DNA of 64,000 nucleotides from the NCBI RefSeq assembly GCF_014863405.1, contig NZ_JACZZA010000013.1, positions 1-64,000 on the forward strand, given 5' to 3'. Source of the stretch: Dyella acidiphila (GTDB lineage Bacteria; Pseudomonadota; Gammaproteobacteria; Xanthomonadales; Rhodanobacteraceae). Shown in pieces: positions 27,341-36,118 of this stretch. The translations under genes were made by a program, and so were the position numbers. How positions within the stretch are numbered: the stretch's first letter is position 1; each line of letters opens with the position of its first letter. A model generated the notes under the pieces. The model searched no databases, was not told the DNA's origin, and worked only from the letters and a program-made list of their open reading frames with translations.

Positions 27341-28246
27341 ATGAGCGCCCCCCTTTCCGAAGTAGTGAGGCTTCTGCGCCCCCGCGCCGTGTTCGCCAAC
27401 CTGATCAGCGGCAAGGGAAACTGGGCGGTGCGCTACTCCGAATTCGGCCAGCCGAGCTTTTGCATCGTGCTGGAGGGAGGTTGCGTTCTGTCCGTTGATG
27501 GCCATGCGCCTATCAACCTGGCGATCGGCGACTTCGTGCTGCTACCGACCACACCGGCGTTCAAGATTTCCAGCCATGCGCCGGCGCCTCCCATCGAGCT
27601 GGATCCGCAGCAGGTTGCAGGCGGTGTCGCTGAGCTTCGATATGGCGAACAACGCGGCCATCCCGACATGCGATCGCTGGGCGGCTCGTTCCAGTTCAAC
27701 GAAGCCGGTCCGGCGATGCTGATCGCGCTGCTGCCGCGCGTTGTGCACGTTCAAGGTTCGCGGCGCCTGACCCAACTTGTGCAAATGGTTGGCGAGGAGG
27801 TGGCAGACAGAAAGCCGGGCAACGAGTTCATGCTCTCCCGGCTGGTCGAGCTCATGCTGGTGGAGGCCATGCGCGCGGCCTCGACGGAAAATGCGCCGCC
27901 AGGCATGCTGCGCGGCCTGGGCGATGAGCGATTGGTGCCTGCGCTCAAGCACATGCATGCGCGCATCGATCACGCGTGGAGCGTTGCGCAGCTGGCAAAA
28001 ACCGTGGCCATGTCACGCTCTGCGTTCTTTGAGCGATTCACGCGACTTGTTGGCGCCGCCCCCATGGAATACCTGCTGGCGTGGCGCATGGAAATCGCCA
28101 AGGAATTACTTCGCAAAAACGACCTGACTGCCGCGCAGATTGCCGAGCGCGTGGGCTATGCCTCGGCCAGCGCGTTTAGCGTGGCTTTCAGCAGGCACGT
28201 GGGGACGCCTCCCGGCAGATACGCGCGATCCGGCGAGCCGGACTAG
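27341..28246 (+). CDS. AraC-family regulator with cupin-type sensor domain
   Basis: 301 residues. The N-terminal half (FANLISGKGNWAVRYSEFGQ...LSVDGHAPINLAIGDFVLLP) is the cupin_6 ligand-binding domain common in regulators that sit beside SDR genes. Residues ~200-295 hold two helix-turn-helix units: AHSWSVAQLAKTVAMSRSAFF-like DHAWSVAQLAKTVAMSRSAF and LTAAQIAERVGYASASAFSV, ending in FSRHVGTPPGRYAR. These regulators usually activate the neighbouring divergent oxidoreductase. Length and motifs are complete. The ATG at 27341 gives the canonical N-terminus. Confidence 0.88.
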   Translation: MSAPLSEVVRLLRPRAVFANLISGKGNWAVRYSEFGQPSFCIVLEGGCVLSVDGHAPINLAIGDFVLLPTTPAFKISSHAPAPPIELDPQQVAGGVAELRYGEQRGHPDMRSLGGSFQFNEAGPAMLIALLPRVVHVQGSRRLTQLVQMVGEEVADRKPGNEFMLSRLVELMLVEAMRAASTENAPPGMLRGLGDERLVPALKHMHARIDHAWSVAQLAKTVAMSRSAFFERFTRLVGAAPMEYLLAWRMEIAKELLRKNDLTAAQIAERVGYASASAFSVAFSRHVGTPPGRYARSGEPD

Positions 28247-28359
28247 TCCTTGCCAACCCGCGGAAGGAGGCCGATGAACGGAAATGGTCAGCGGCCGATG
28301 TCCATACCGAGCCGTGCGCAAAGAAGCGCGAGCTCTCGAGCACCGTTTTCGGTAAATAA

Positions 28360-28383
28360 CCGCGACACCTCCTTGTGTCGCGG
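28360..28383 (-). terminator. Hairpin terminator behind the first autotransporter
   Basis: CCGCGACAC and GTGTCGCGG form a perfect nine-base stem around loop CTCCTT. It lies 16 bases beyond the stop of the autotransporter ending at 28399. On the minus strand it is followed by TTATTT, so it best terminates that gene; it could also catch transcripts from the AraC gene ending at 28246. Confidence 0.7.
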
Positions 28384-28398
28384 CCGCTGGGAAACGGT

Positions 28399-31300
28399 TT
28401 AGAACTCCTTGGTGAAGCCCACGCTCAGCGCGTTGTCGCTGATGTGGTTGGCGAACTGTCCCTGGTAGTCCAGATACAGATTCCACGATGCGCCAGCCTT
28501 GGCGGTAATGCGCGCGCCCACGGTTGCAGCGCCACGGCCCAGCGAGTCGCCCGGCATCGCGAACACGGTGCCGTCCTGGGTGGTTTCCTGCACCACCGGG
28601 GTGTTGGCGTTGCGCGTGTCGTAGCGATAGCCCACGTCGAACTGCGGCACGTAGCTGACACCTTGCGCCACGAACGAGGTGGCGAAGGACACTTTCGCGT
28701 AGGGCTGCAAGGTGTTGTACGTGGTATGCGCGCCGCTCACCGCAAACGCGGAGGCCAGCGGACTGGTGCTCGGCACAACTTCGCCGAACGCATCCAGCGA
28801 CTGGTGCTGATACAGCGCGCCTACGGCAGGCGTGATCTGCCACTGCGCTGCCGCCAGCGGCCATGCGGCCTGCAGCGCGGCCGAGGTGGCATCGCCATCC
28901 GGCGAGGCTACGCCATGGCCGATGCCGCTCTGACGATACACGCGGTAGCTGTCGTGCCCGACATCGAGCGTGCCCGACAACACCACCGGACCCACATTGC
29001 CGAAGGCGTACAAACCGCCATGCACGGTGTCGACGTTACCGTTGCCGCCATGGTGGTCACTGCCGTTGATGCGATTGAAGCCTGCTTCCACGCCAAGGTG
29101 CGCGACATCCGCCACCGCATGATCCCAGCCGCCCTGCAAACCGAACACAGAGCTGTTCAGGCCGTTGCTGCCGCTGAGCGAATCGCTGCTGCCGCTGTAC
29201 TGCACCCACAAGCCGCTGTTGCAGGCGGAGGTAACAACATTGTTGTGGTTGGCATTGGCCGAACCGCAGCCCGTTTCCGGCGTACGCAAGGTGGCATCGA
29301 GCACGCTGGTCAGCGTTTGCTGGCCGACCAGGTTCACGCTGCGCATCAGGTTGGCGTACAGGCTGCCGTCGGCCGGTGCGACCACGGTACCGGTGGTGGT
29401 GGTAGTTGTCGTGGTTGTGGTGGTCGTGGTCGCAGCGCCGCCCAGGCTCAGGTCGGCCTGCGTCGCGCTGTAGGTCACCTTCGGATCAAGCGTCGTCGGC
29501 ACCGAACCGGTGGCGTTGACGGTGGCAAATTGCCCGCTCAGCGCCTTGGCCTGCAACAGCGTGTAAGTCGTGCTCTTGTAGGTGCCCGGTGCGTAGATCA
29601 GGTTCAAGCTGCCGGCAATGCTGGCGTTGCCGTTCACCAGCAGCTCGGAGGCCACCGTCGGCGTGACGTCGATCTGCAGTGCGCCATCGCTGTTCTGCGT
29701 GTAATTGCCATTGACGGTAAGCACGCCGACCGAACCGCCCGGCCAGACGATGCCGTCGTTGATCACATCGCCATCGATGCTGCCGTGGCCGCGCAGCGTG
29801 CTGCCGTTTTGCACGATCACTTGCGTGGTGGTGAGTTTGGCGGTGCTGCCGGAATCGGCATCGCCCACTTCCAGCGTGCCGTTGCTCAGCGTGGTGGCGC
29901 CGGCGACGGTCTCGGCGCCATCAAGGATCTGCGTAGCACCACCCTGCACGGCCAGCGCGCCGGCGATAAGGGTACCCGTGAAGCTGCCGTTGCTGGCCGC
30001 GCTCAGCACCAGCGTATGACTGCCGGTGGTGATGGTGCCTGCGCCGGTCAGCGAGCCCAGCACCACATTGTTGGTGATCGCCGACAGATCCAGCGTGCCC
30101 TGCGCCACGTTCCAGTCCATGCCGCTCGGCAAGGTGCCGCTGATGGACCAGGTGCTGCTGCCGGTTTTCTCGTAACTGCTGAAGCCGTAGTACTGGTTGG
30201 TGCTGCCGTTGTAGCTGCTCGGTGCGCTGGCCACGATCTGCGAAGCGTTGAAGCTGGCGTTGTTGCTGCCGCCGAAAGCCAGCGTATCGCCGCCATGCGT
30301 GCTGCCGCTGGTGGAGATCACGTTGCCGGCGAAGCTGTAGCCGCTTTCCAGCATCAGCGTGTTGCCGCCGCCGGACAAATCCACCGCATCGGCCTGCGCG
30401 CCGCTGCCGCCATTGCCGCGGCCGCCGGCAATGCTGCCTGCGTTGATCACCGTGCTGTCGCCGGTGGCGATCACACCGACACCACCGAGGCCACCGACGC
30501 CAGCAGTGCCGCTGCTACCGACGGTGCCGGCGACACCAGCCTGGCCGCTGGTACCGGCGAAGCCGCTGGAGCCAGCGGCGCCATTGGGATCGCCCATGCC
30601 GCCAATGCCACCGGCGCCACCCGTACCCGCCGCGCCGCCCGCACCCGCTGCGCCAGCTGCACCGGCCGCGCCAGCCGTGCCGGCGAGACCGCCATTACCG
30701 CCGGCGATGCTGCCGGTGTTGGTCAGGGTGAAATTGCTTCCGCTGACGCCGGCGCCGCCATCGCCACCGTTGCCGCCGTTACCGCCATTGCCGCCAACGC
30801 CGCCGTTACCGCCGTTGCCGCCATTGCCACCGTCACCACCCGTGCCGCCATTGCCGCCCGGCGTGCCCGGCAACGTCATCGACGTACCGCCCGGGCCAGG
30901 GATGATTTGCGTGGGCAGCCCCTGGCTGCCCTGGGTGCCCATGCCGCCCGCGCCGCCAGTACCGCCGGCGCCACCGTTGCCGCCAGCACCACCCGCGCCA
31001 CCATAACCACCGGCGGCGCCAGCGCCACCGACGACGCTGCCGTTATTGACCAAGGCGAAGTTGGTGCCGGTGACACCGACGCCGCCGGCACCACCGTTGG
31101 TGCCGTTGTTGCCGTTGTCACCAGCCGCACCATTGGCGCCGCTGGCGCCATTGCCGCCGGCACCGCCCACGCCGGTCGTGCCCGGCACACCCGTCACACC
31201 GGGAATGCCGTTGAGACCGGGTCCTGCGTAACCGCCGTTGATGCCCTTCCCACCAACACCACCGCTGATGGAACCGGCATTGGTGATCGTGGACTGGCTG

Positions 31301-34300
31301 GCGCCCGCCTCCACCACCACGCCAGCACCACCGGTGCCCACCGCGCCATTGACGATGTCGGCGCCGCCCTGGCCGCCGGTAATGGTGCCCGTGCTGCTAT
31401 TGGTCAGGCTGAAACTGCTGCCGTCGACACCGGCACCGCCGGCGCCGCCCGTGGCGTTGGACGACAAGGTGTAGCCGCCATAGCCGCCAACAATGCTGCC
31501 GGCGTTGTTCACGGTAAAGCCGCTGCCCTGTACGCCGGCGCCGCCCGCAGCACCGTTCTTGCCGCTGCCCGGGTTATAGGAGTAACCGCCGTAGCCGCCC
31601 TTGATGAGCGCGCCCTGGGCATTGTTCACGCTGAAGCCGGTGCCGCTGATGCCTGCACCGCCCGCACCCGCATTGCCATAGGTGCCGACGCCACCGGTGC
31701 CACCCGTGATGCTGACACTGCCACCGTTGACCGGGGCATGGTTGTTCACGGTGAAACCGGTGCCGGCCACGCCGGCGGCGCCCGCACTGCCGCTGCCGGC
31801 ATTGGTGTAACCGCCGCCGCCCTGGACATTGCCGCCGTTGTTCAGCGTGTTGGCGGTGCTGCTGGCGGCGAAATAAGCGCCCGCACCCGCGCTGCTGTTC
31901 GCCCCGGCGTTCCCGCCATAAAGCTGGCTGCCGTTGGCCACCGTGGCGGTAAAGCCCGCGCCGGTGACGCCTGCGCCGGTGAAGCTGGACACGAAGCCGT
32001 TGTCGATCACCAGGCTGGTGCCGGCGGCCATGCTGACCGTGGTTTGCAGAATGCCAACGAAGCTGGCGTTACCGATCTGCAAGGTACCGCCCTGCACGCT
32101 GATGCCACCCTGCAGCGGCTCGTAGTTGGCCAGCACCAGGGTGCCGGCGTCGGTCTTGGTGAAGCCGTTGCTGCCAGTGAGCTGGGTCTGGATGGTGGCG
32201 GTCATGCCCGCGCTGGCACTGCTGCCATCGCCGACACGGATGATCGGTGCGCTGGTGGTGCCGCCACTGGTGGTGGGATCCAGCGTGATGACGCCGTTGA
32301 CGAGCATGTAGCCGTCCACCGCGAACTGCATGCCGGTGACGTTCACTCGATTGGTGTTGATGGTGCCCGCGGTGCCGCCGAAGATCGCGAAACTGTCTTG
32401 CGTCCACGCGCCGTTGGGAACGCTGGCATCGGCAGTCGTCCAGTTGCTGGTGCCGGCGCCGGACGTGCTCCAGGTACCGCTGCCGCCACCCATTTGGGTG
32501 GCGCTGGCCAGCCCGTTGGCATTCCAGTAATTGAGCGTGTAGCCGGCGCTGTCGACCAGGTTGACCTGGTTCTGCGCAGTAAGCACCTGCAGGGACAGGT
32601 TCTGCCCGGCCGGCGTGCTGCCCAGGGTAAGGCCGCCGTTGGTCTCCCCGATGGAGCCCGTGGACGTGAGCACGTTATAGATGCCCGGCCCCATGCCGCC
32701 GGCATCGGTCACGTTGAGCGTGGCGCCGTTCAATTGAACGGAACCGGTTACCTGGATGCTGTCGCCGGTGCCGGCGCTCTGACCGCTGCCGCTGGATGCG
32801 CCGAACGCGAGGTTGAGCGTGCTGGACGCATCGGCGATGAAGTTGCCGTTGACCGTGAGCGTGCCCAATGCGGTATCGCCCGCAATGCCGGCACCACCCA
32901 GCGTCAGGTTGCTGCCGCCATCCAGCGTCACGCTGCCGACGCTGCCGTGGCCACCCAGCGTGGCGCCGCTATTGGCTTCCACCGCACCGGCCACGCTGGC
33001 GCCGGTGTGCGAAGCATCGCCTACCAGCAAGGTGGCGCCGCTCTGCACCGTGGTCTGGCCGCTGTAGGTGTTGGCGCCATTGAGCGTTTCGGTGCCGCCG
33101 GCAACGGTCAGGCTGCCGTTCGTACCGCTGATGACGCCGTTGAATACGCCCTGGGCCGCGGTGAGCGTCAGTGCGTTGCCACTCAGGCTCACACTGCCGG
33201 CGCCATCCAATGACGTGATGGACGTAGTGCTCTGGGCAAGGTCGAAGGTGGCGCCGCTGGCCACGGTCACGCCGGACGAAGCGCCGATGCTGCCACCACT
33301 GCTCAACTCCAGCGTGCCGCTGTCGATGCTGGTGCTGCCGGTGTAGGTATTGACGCCGGTGAGCACTTGCGTGCCGCCGTCGATCGTCAATGAGCCGCCA
33401 TTGCCGCCATCGGCGATCACGCCGGCGAACATGCCGTAGTTGGTGCCCGCGGCGGTGCCGATGGACAGGGTCTGCGCGCCCAGGGACACGCTGCCGCCAT
33501 TACCGCCGAGCGCCTGGATCGTCGTGGAGCCACCGTTGCCGCTGATGTCGAACGTGGCGCCGCTGGACAGGATCACGCCGGACGAAGCGCCGATGCTGCC
33601 GCCGCTGGTCAACGCCAAGGTGCCGCTGTTGATAGTAGTGCCGCCGGTGTAGGTATTGGCGCCGCTGAGCACTTGCGTGCCGCCGTCGAGTGACACGGTG
33701 CCGCTACCGGCGATCACGCCGCTGAAGGTACCGTTGTTGGTGCCCAGGCCTCCGCCGATGTACAGCACCCCCGACCCCAGCGACACCTTGCCGCTGCCGT
33801 CGAGCTGGTTGATCGCCGCCAGGCCGCCGTTGCCGCTGATGTCGAAGTTGCCGCTGGCATTGACGATGATGTCGCTGGAATTGCCAATGCTGGCGTGGTT
33901 GCTCAAGGCAAGCGTGACGCCTTGGCCGGCTGCGCTGCCAATGATCGTGGTGCCGGCGTAGTCCTGCCCGCCCGTCATGGTCAGCGTGCCGCCGCCGGTG
34001 CTGTCGATGACGGTCAGGCTGCCGTTGCCGCTGCCGACGATGGCCGAGAGCGTGGCGGCCATACCGTTGACATCGAAGGTGCCGCCGTTAGTCCCCAGCA
34101 TGATCTCGCGCGCGGCGGAGAGATTAAACGCGCTGGCGAATTGCAGCGTGCCGCCGTTGAGGGTAAGCACATCGTTGGTATTGCCCAGACTGGCGTCGGA
34201 CGACACTGCCAGCGTGCCCTGGGTGATCGTCCAGGAGGTCAGGGCCGTAGTGGTGCCGGTCAGCGTCCAGGTACCAACGCCGGTTTTTGCATAAGAGTCG

Positions 34301-35520
34301 AAGCCGGTAATGGCATTGCCAATGGCAGACACATCGAAGTCGGCGCTGCCGATGCCACCGAGTGCGAGGACATTGCCGTGACCGGCCGAGGCAACCACCT
34401 GGCCGGTGAAGCTGTAGCCCGGGTCGAGCTCCAGCGTGTTGCCATTGCCGGTGATATACACCGCGTCGGCGAGATTGTTGCCCGCACCATCCAGGCCGCC
34501 GCTGATGCTGCCGCTGGTGGCAAACGTATTGCTGCTGCCCGAGATGCCGACGCCGACACCGCCAGCCCCCACGGTCGAGCCGGCACCGCCGGCGCCGCCC
34601 GTGATGTTGCCGCTGTTGCTTAGCGTGTTACCGCTGCCGGTCACGCCCAGGCCCGCACCGCCGGCGCCACCGCCGCCACTGCCGCTGCCGGCGCCGGTCA
34701 GTCCACCGACGATGAGTCCGGCGTCGCCGCCGCGCCCGCCCAGGATGCTGCCGCTATTGGATACCTGGTTGCTGGAGCCAGCCACCACCGCGCCCACGCC
34801 ACCACCACCGCCGCCGCCGGTATAGAAGCTGTAGCCGCCGGCTCCGCCCCGGCCGCCGGAGATCGTGCCGGCATTGCTCAACGATGCGTTGGCGATCACG
34901 CCTGCCGCACCGCCACCGCCGCCACCGCCGTTGTTGTAGTTGAGACCGCTACCGTCTGTTTCGCGCAAGCCATCGCTGCCGGCGCCACCCGTGATCGTGC
35001 TGCCACTGCTGACGGACACGCTGCCCGTCGCCACGATCCCCGGGTTACCGCCGCTACCGCCGAAACCGGAGCCGCCGCTGCCGCCACCGCCGTAGGTGCC
35101 GCCGCCGCCGCCCGTACCGCCATTGCTGTTGGTGCCGCCACTGTTAGCGCCAACGCCACCACTGCCGCCGAAGGCGCCGCCCGCGCCTGGGTTATTGGTG
35201 CTGCCGCCCACTCCCGATCCCGTCGCAACCGGGCTTCCGCCTGCTTCATTGCCGGGAGCGCCGCCATTGGAACTGGTCGAACCGGTGCAGGAGCCCGTCA
35301 CCGTGCCCGCGCTCTGCGTGCACGTCTGCGCCCATGCCGGCAAGCTCACCGTGGCCAGTGCCAGGCTGACCGCAACCGCCAGCAGGCGCGCGCTCACACC
35401 CAGCTTCGGCAGCGTGTCCACGGCACCGACCACCGCGCTGCCGGGCGCGCTTGCCAGCTCGGACACCACTTGCGGCACGCCAAGCGTGCGGTTGAAAACG
35501 ATGCGGTAGATGCGGTTCAT
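28399..35520 (-). CDS. Glycine-rich autotransporter (type Va), copy 1
   Basis: About 2373 residues. The start at 35520 gives MNRIYRIVFNRTLGVPQVVS, the extended signal-peptide region of large autotransporters, then a hydrophobic signal ending AWAQ; AGGGG precedes it. The passenger begins and continues with GGxGG-rich tracts alternating with FTLTNTGSIAGGNGG-like strands. The middle holds autotransporter-associated repeats (GANTYTGGTTINSGTL type) expected to form a right-handed beta helix. A linker with 13 threonines precedes the beta-barrel (about the last 280 residues), which ends GFTKEF with the terminal Phe needed for outer-membrane insertion. Frameless open reading further up (to 35637) has no signal. 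Role: surface adhesin or biofilm protein by family. A sulfotransferase remnant lies upstream, as in copy 2. Confidence 0.88.
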   Translation of the reverse strand: MNRIYRIVFNRTLGVPQVVSELASAPGSAVVGAVDTLPKLGVSARLLAVAVSLALATVSLPAWAQTCTQSAGTVTGSCTGSTSSNGGAPGNEAGGSPVATGSGVGGSTNNPGAGGAFGGSGGVGANSGGTNSNGGTGGGGGTYGGGGSGGSGFGGSGGNPGIVATGSVSVSSGSTITGGAGSDGLRETDGSGLNYNNGGGGGGGAAGVIANASLSNAGTISGGRGGAGGYSFYTGGGGGGGVGAVVAGSSNQVSNSGSILGGRGGDAGLIVGGLTGAGSGSGGGGAGGAGLGVTGSGNTLSNSGNITGGAGGAGSTVGAGGVGVGISGSSNTFATSGSISGGLDGAGNNLADAVYITGNGNTLELDPGYSFTGQVVASAGHGNVLALGGIGSADFDVSAIGNAITGFDSYAKTGVGTWTLTGTTTALTSWTITQGTLAVSSDASLGNTNDVLTLNGGTLQFASAFNLSAAREIMLGTNGGTFDVNGMAATLSAIVGSGNGSLTVIDSTGGGTLTMTGGQDYAGTTIIGSAAGQGVTLALSNHASIGNSSDIIVNASGNFDISGNGGLAAINQLDGSGKVSLGSGVLYIGGGLGTNNGTFSGVIAGSGTVSLDGGTQVLSGANTYTGGTTINSGTLALTSGGSIGASSGVILSSGATFDISGNGGSTTIQALGGNGGSVSLGAQTLSIGTAAGTNYGMFAGVIADGGNGGSLTIDGGTQVLTGVNTYTGSTSIDSGTLELSSGGSIGASSGVTVASGATFDLAQSTTSITSLDGAGSVSLSGNALTLTAAQGVFNGVISGTNGSLTVAGGTETLNGANTYSGQTTVQSGATLLVGDASHTGASVAGAVEANSGATLGGHGSVGSVTLDGGSNLTLGGAGIAGDTALGTLTVNGNFIADASSTLNLAFGASSGSGQSAGTGDSIQVTGSVQLNGATLNVTDAGGMGPGIYNVLTSTGSIGETNGGLTLGSTPAGQNLSLQVLTAQNQVNLVDSAGYTLNYWNANGLASATQMGGGSGTWSTSGAGTSNWTTADASVPNGAWTQDSFAIFGGTAGTINTNRVNVTGMQFAVDGYMLVNGVITLDPTTSGGTTSAPIIRVGDGSSASAGMTATIQTQLTGSNGFTKTDAGTLVLANYEPLQGGISVQGGTLQIGNASFVGILQTTVSMAAGTSLVIDNGFVSSFTGAGVTGAGFTATVANGSQLYGGNAGANSSAGAGAYFAASSTANTLNNGGNVQGGGGYTNAGSGSAGAAGVAGTGFTVNNHAPVNGGSVSITGGTGGVGTYGNAGAGGAGISGTGFSVNNAQGALIKGGYGGYSYNPGSGKNGAAGGAGVQGSGFTVNNAGSIVGGYGGYTLSSNATGGAGGAGVDGSSFSLTNSSTGTITGGQGGADIVNGAVGTGGAGVVVEAGASQSTITNAGSISGGVGGKGINGGYAGPGLNGIPGVTGVPGTTGVGGAGGNGASGANGAAGDNGNNGTNGGAGGVGVTGTNFALVNNGSVVGGAGAAGGYGGAGGAGGNGGAGGTGGAGGMGTQGSQGLPTQIIPGPGGTSMTLPGTPGGNGGTGGDGGNGGNGGNGGVGGNGGNGGNGGDGGAGVSGSNFTLTNTGSIAGGNGGLAGTAGAAGAAGAAGAGGAAGTGGAGGIGGMGDPNGAAGSSGFAGTSGQAGVAGTVGSSGTAGVGGLGGVGVIATGDSTVINAGSIAGGRGNGGSGAQADAVDLSGGGNTLMLESGYSFAGNVISTSGSTHGGDTLAFGGSNNASFNASQIVASAPSSYNGSTNQYYGFSSYEKTGSSTWSISGTLPSGMDWNVAQGTLDLSAITNNVVLGSLTGAGTITTGSHTLVLSAASNGSFTGTLIAGALAVQGGATQILDGAETVAGATTLSNGTLEVGDADSGSTAKLTTTQVIVQNGSTLRGHGSIDGDVINDGIVWPGGSVGVLTVNGNYTQNSDGALQIDVTPTVASELLVNGNASIAGSLNLIYAPGTYKSTTYTLLQAKALSGQFATVNATGSVPTTLDPKVTYSATQADLSLGGAATTTTTTTTTTTTTGTVVAPADGSLYANLMRSVNLVGQQTLTSVLDATLRTPETGCGSANANHNNVVTSACNSGLWVQYSGSSDSLSGSNGLNSSVFGLQGGWDHAVADVAHLGVEAGFNRINGSDHHGGNGNVDTVHGGLYAFGNVGPVVLSGTLDVGHDSYRVYRQSGIGHGVASPDGDATSAALQAAWPLAAAQWQITPAVGALYQHQSLDAFGEVVPSTSPLASAFAVSGAHTTYNTLQPYAKVSFATSFVAQGVSYVPQFDVGYRYDTRNANTPVVQETTQDGTVFAMPGDSLGRGAATVGARITAKAGASWNLYLDYQGQFANHISDNALSVGFTKEF
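29392..29430 (-). repeat. Run of 13 threonine codons in the autotransporter linker
   Basis: Thirteen consecutive Thr codons (mostly ACC, with ACG, ACA and ACT) separate the passenger from the barrel. Copy 2 has a Pro/Thr/Ser-rich linker instead at the same place. The mix of codons argues against simple slippage alone; Thr/Ser-rich linkers are common attachment sites for O-glycans or act as spacers. Confidence 0.9.
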
Positions 35521-35644
35521 GGTGTAGCCCCTGTGGTATTGCGATGTCGTTGTTGGCGTTGGTGTGCTCGCTCGCGATGTCGGCGAACGCGAGATCGAGC
35601 GAAGCAAGTCGGGTGGTGCAGAAACGGGGAATGGCAAACGGGTG

Positions 35645-35884
35645 TCAGGGCGCGCTTACCTCGCGCGGATCCAGGTCCGGATCCGGGGAGTGGCGCTGCT
35701 CGAAGCCGTACACGGCAGCGATCGCACGGGTCGGATCGCGGGTCGGCGCGTTGGACGGGTAGGCCACCAAGCCATCGGCACGGGTGCCCGCGTACAGGCA
35801 CCGTCGCTGGCGCAAAGAAAAGGCTGACAACAACGTCGATCCGGACCTGGGCAGGCCCGAAATTGGGTGAAACCGGCGGTCCAT
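35645..35884 (-). pseudogene. Sulfotransferase remnant (decayed paralogue of the gene at 43017-43832)
   Basis: Starting at 35884 the frame reads MDRRFHPISGLPRSGSTLLS, nearly identical to the intact gene (FHFISGLPRSGSTLLSA), including the PAPS-binding PRSGST loop. After about 21 residues the match jumps to RDPTRAIAAVYGFEQ and then to DLDPREVSAP, equivalents of the C-terminal SDPARAIAAVYDF and ALNPRQVRVV. About 190 internal codons are deleted or scrambled. The product would lack the acceptor-binding and catalytic parts, so it is not a working enzyme. Position and orientation relative to the autotransporter downstream are the same as for the intact copy. Confidence 0.85.
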
Positions 35885-35953
35885 CAGCCCCCCTGAAGGC
35901 CTTGGCCAAGCTCCGGATACGCGCGGCATCTGCCGCGTCGCGCCGTTCATTTA

Positions 35954-35969
35954 TGTGAAATCCATCACG
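35954..35969. promoter_or_regulatory. CRP/Clp-like binding site upstream of the sulfotransferase remnant
   Basis: TGTGAAATCCATCACG fits the TGTGA-N6-TCAC(A/G) consensus of CRP and of its Xanthomonadales homologue Clp. It is 70 bases upstream of the remnant's start. The same site, with one changed central base, occurs at 43902-43917 above the intact gene. Confidence 0.6.
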
Positions 35970-36024
35970 GTTTTTAGACCGTGGCCACATGCTAGGCGAT
36001 GGACTAAAGGGGGCACATGTCTGT

Positions 36025-36044
36025 GCGTCTCAGGTTTTAGACGC
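36025..36044. promoter_or_regulatory. Inverted repeat GCGTCT-N8-AGACGC, copy 1
   Basis: GCGTCT (36025-36030) and AGACGC (36039-36044) flank CAGGTTTT. The element recurs at 43970-43993 with a longer perfect stem, the same place relative to the CRP-like site. Because one copy is behind an autotransporter and the other behind an AraC gene, it belongs to the duplicated unit rather than to either upstream gene. It may be an operator or a transcript hairpin. Confidence 0.45.
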
Positions 36045-36082
36045 CTGGACAAGAGCATGCCAGGCAATCTAAACGGGAAACC

Positions 36083-36100
36083 CGGCGCATCCGTGCGCCG
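36083..36100 (-). terminator. Hairpin behind the second autotransporter
   Basis: CGGCGCA and TGCGCCG form a seven-base stem around loop TCCG, 18 bases beyond the stop at 36119. On the minus strand it is followed by GGGTTTCCCGTTTAG, only moderately T-rich. Its position mirrors the terminator behind copy 1. Confidence 0.55.
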
Positions 36101-36118
36101 AATTCCTCCAACCCCGGT

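Noticed and set aside
28375-33213. Open frame of 1612 codons on the plus strand opposite the first autotransporter
   Set aside because: It mirrors the glycine/threonine codon pattern of the autotransporter gene, is rich in Ala/His/Arg, has no family resemblance, no signal and no ribosome site. High GC with third-position bias keeps such antisense frames open.
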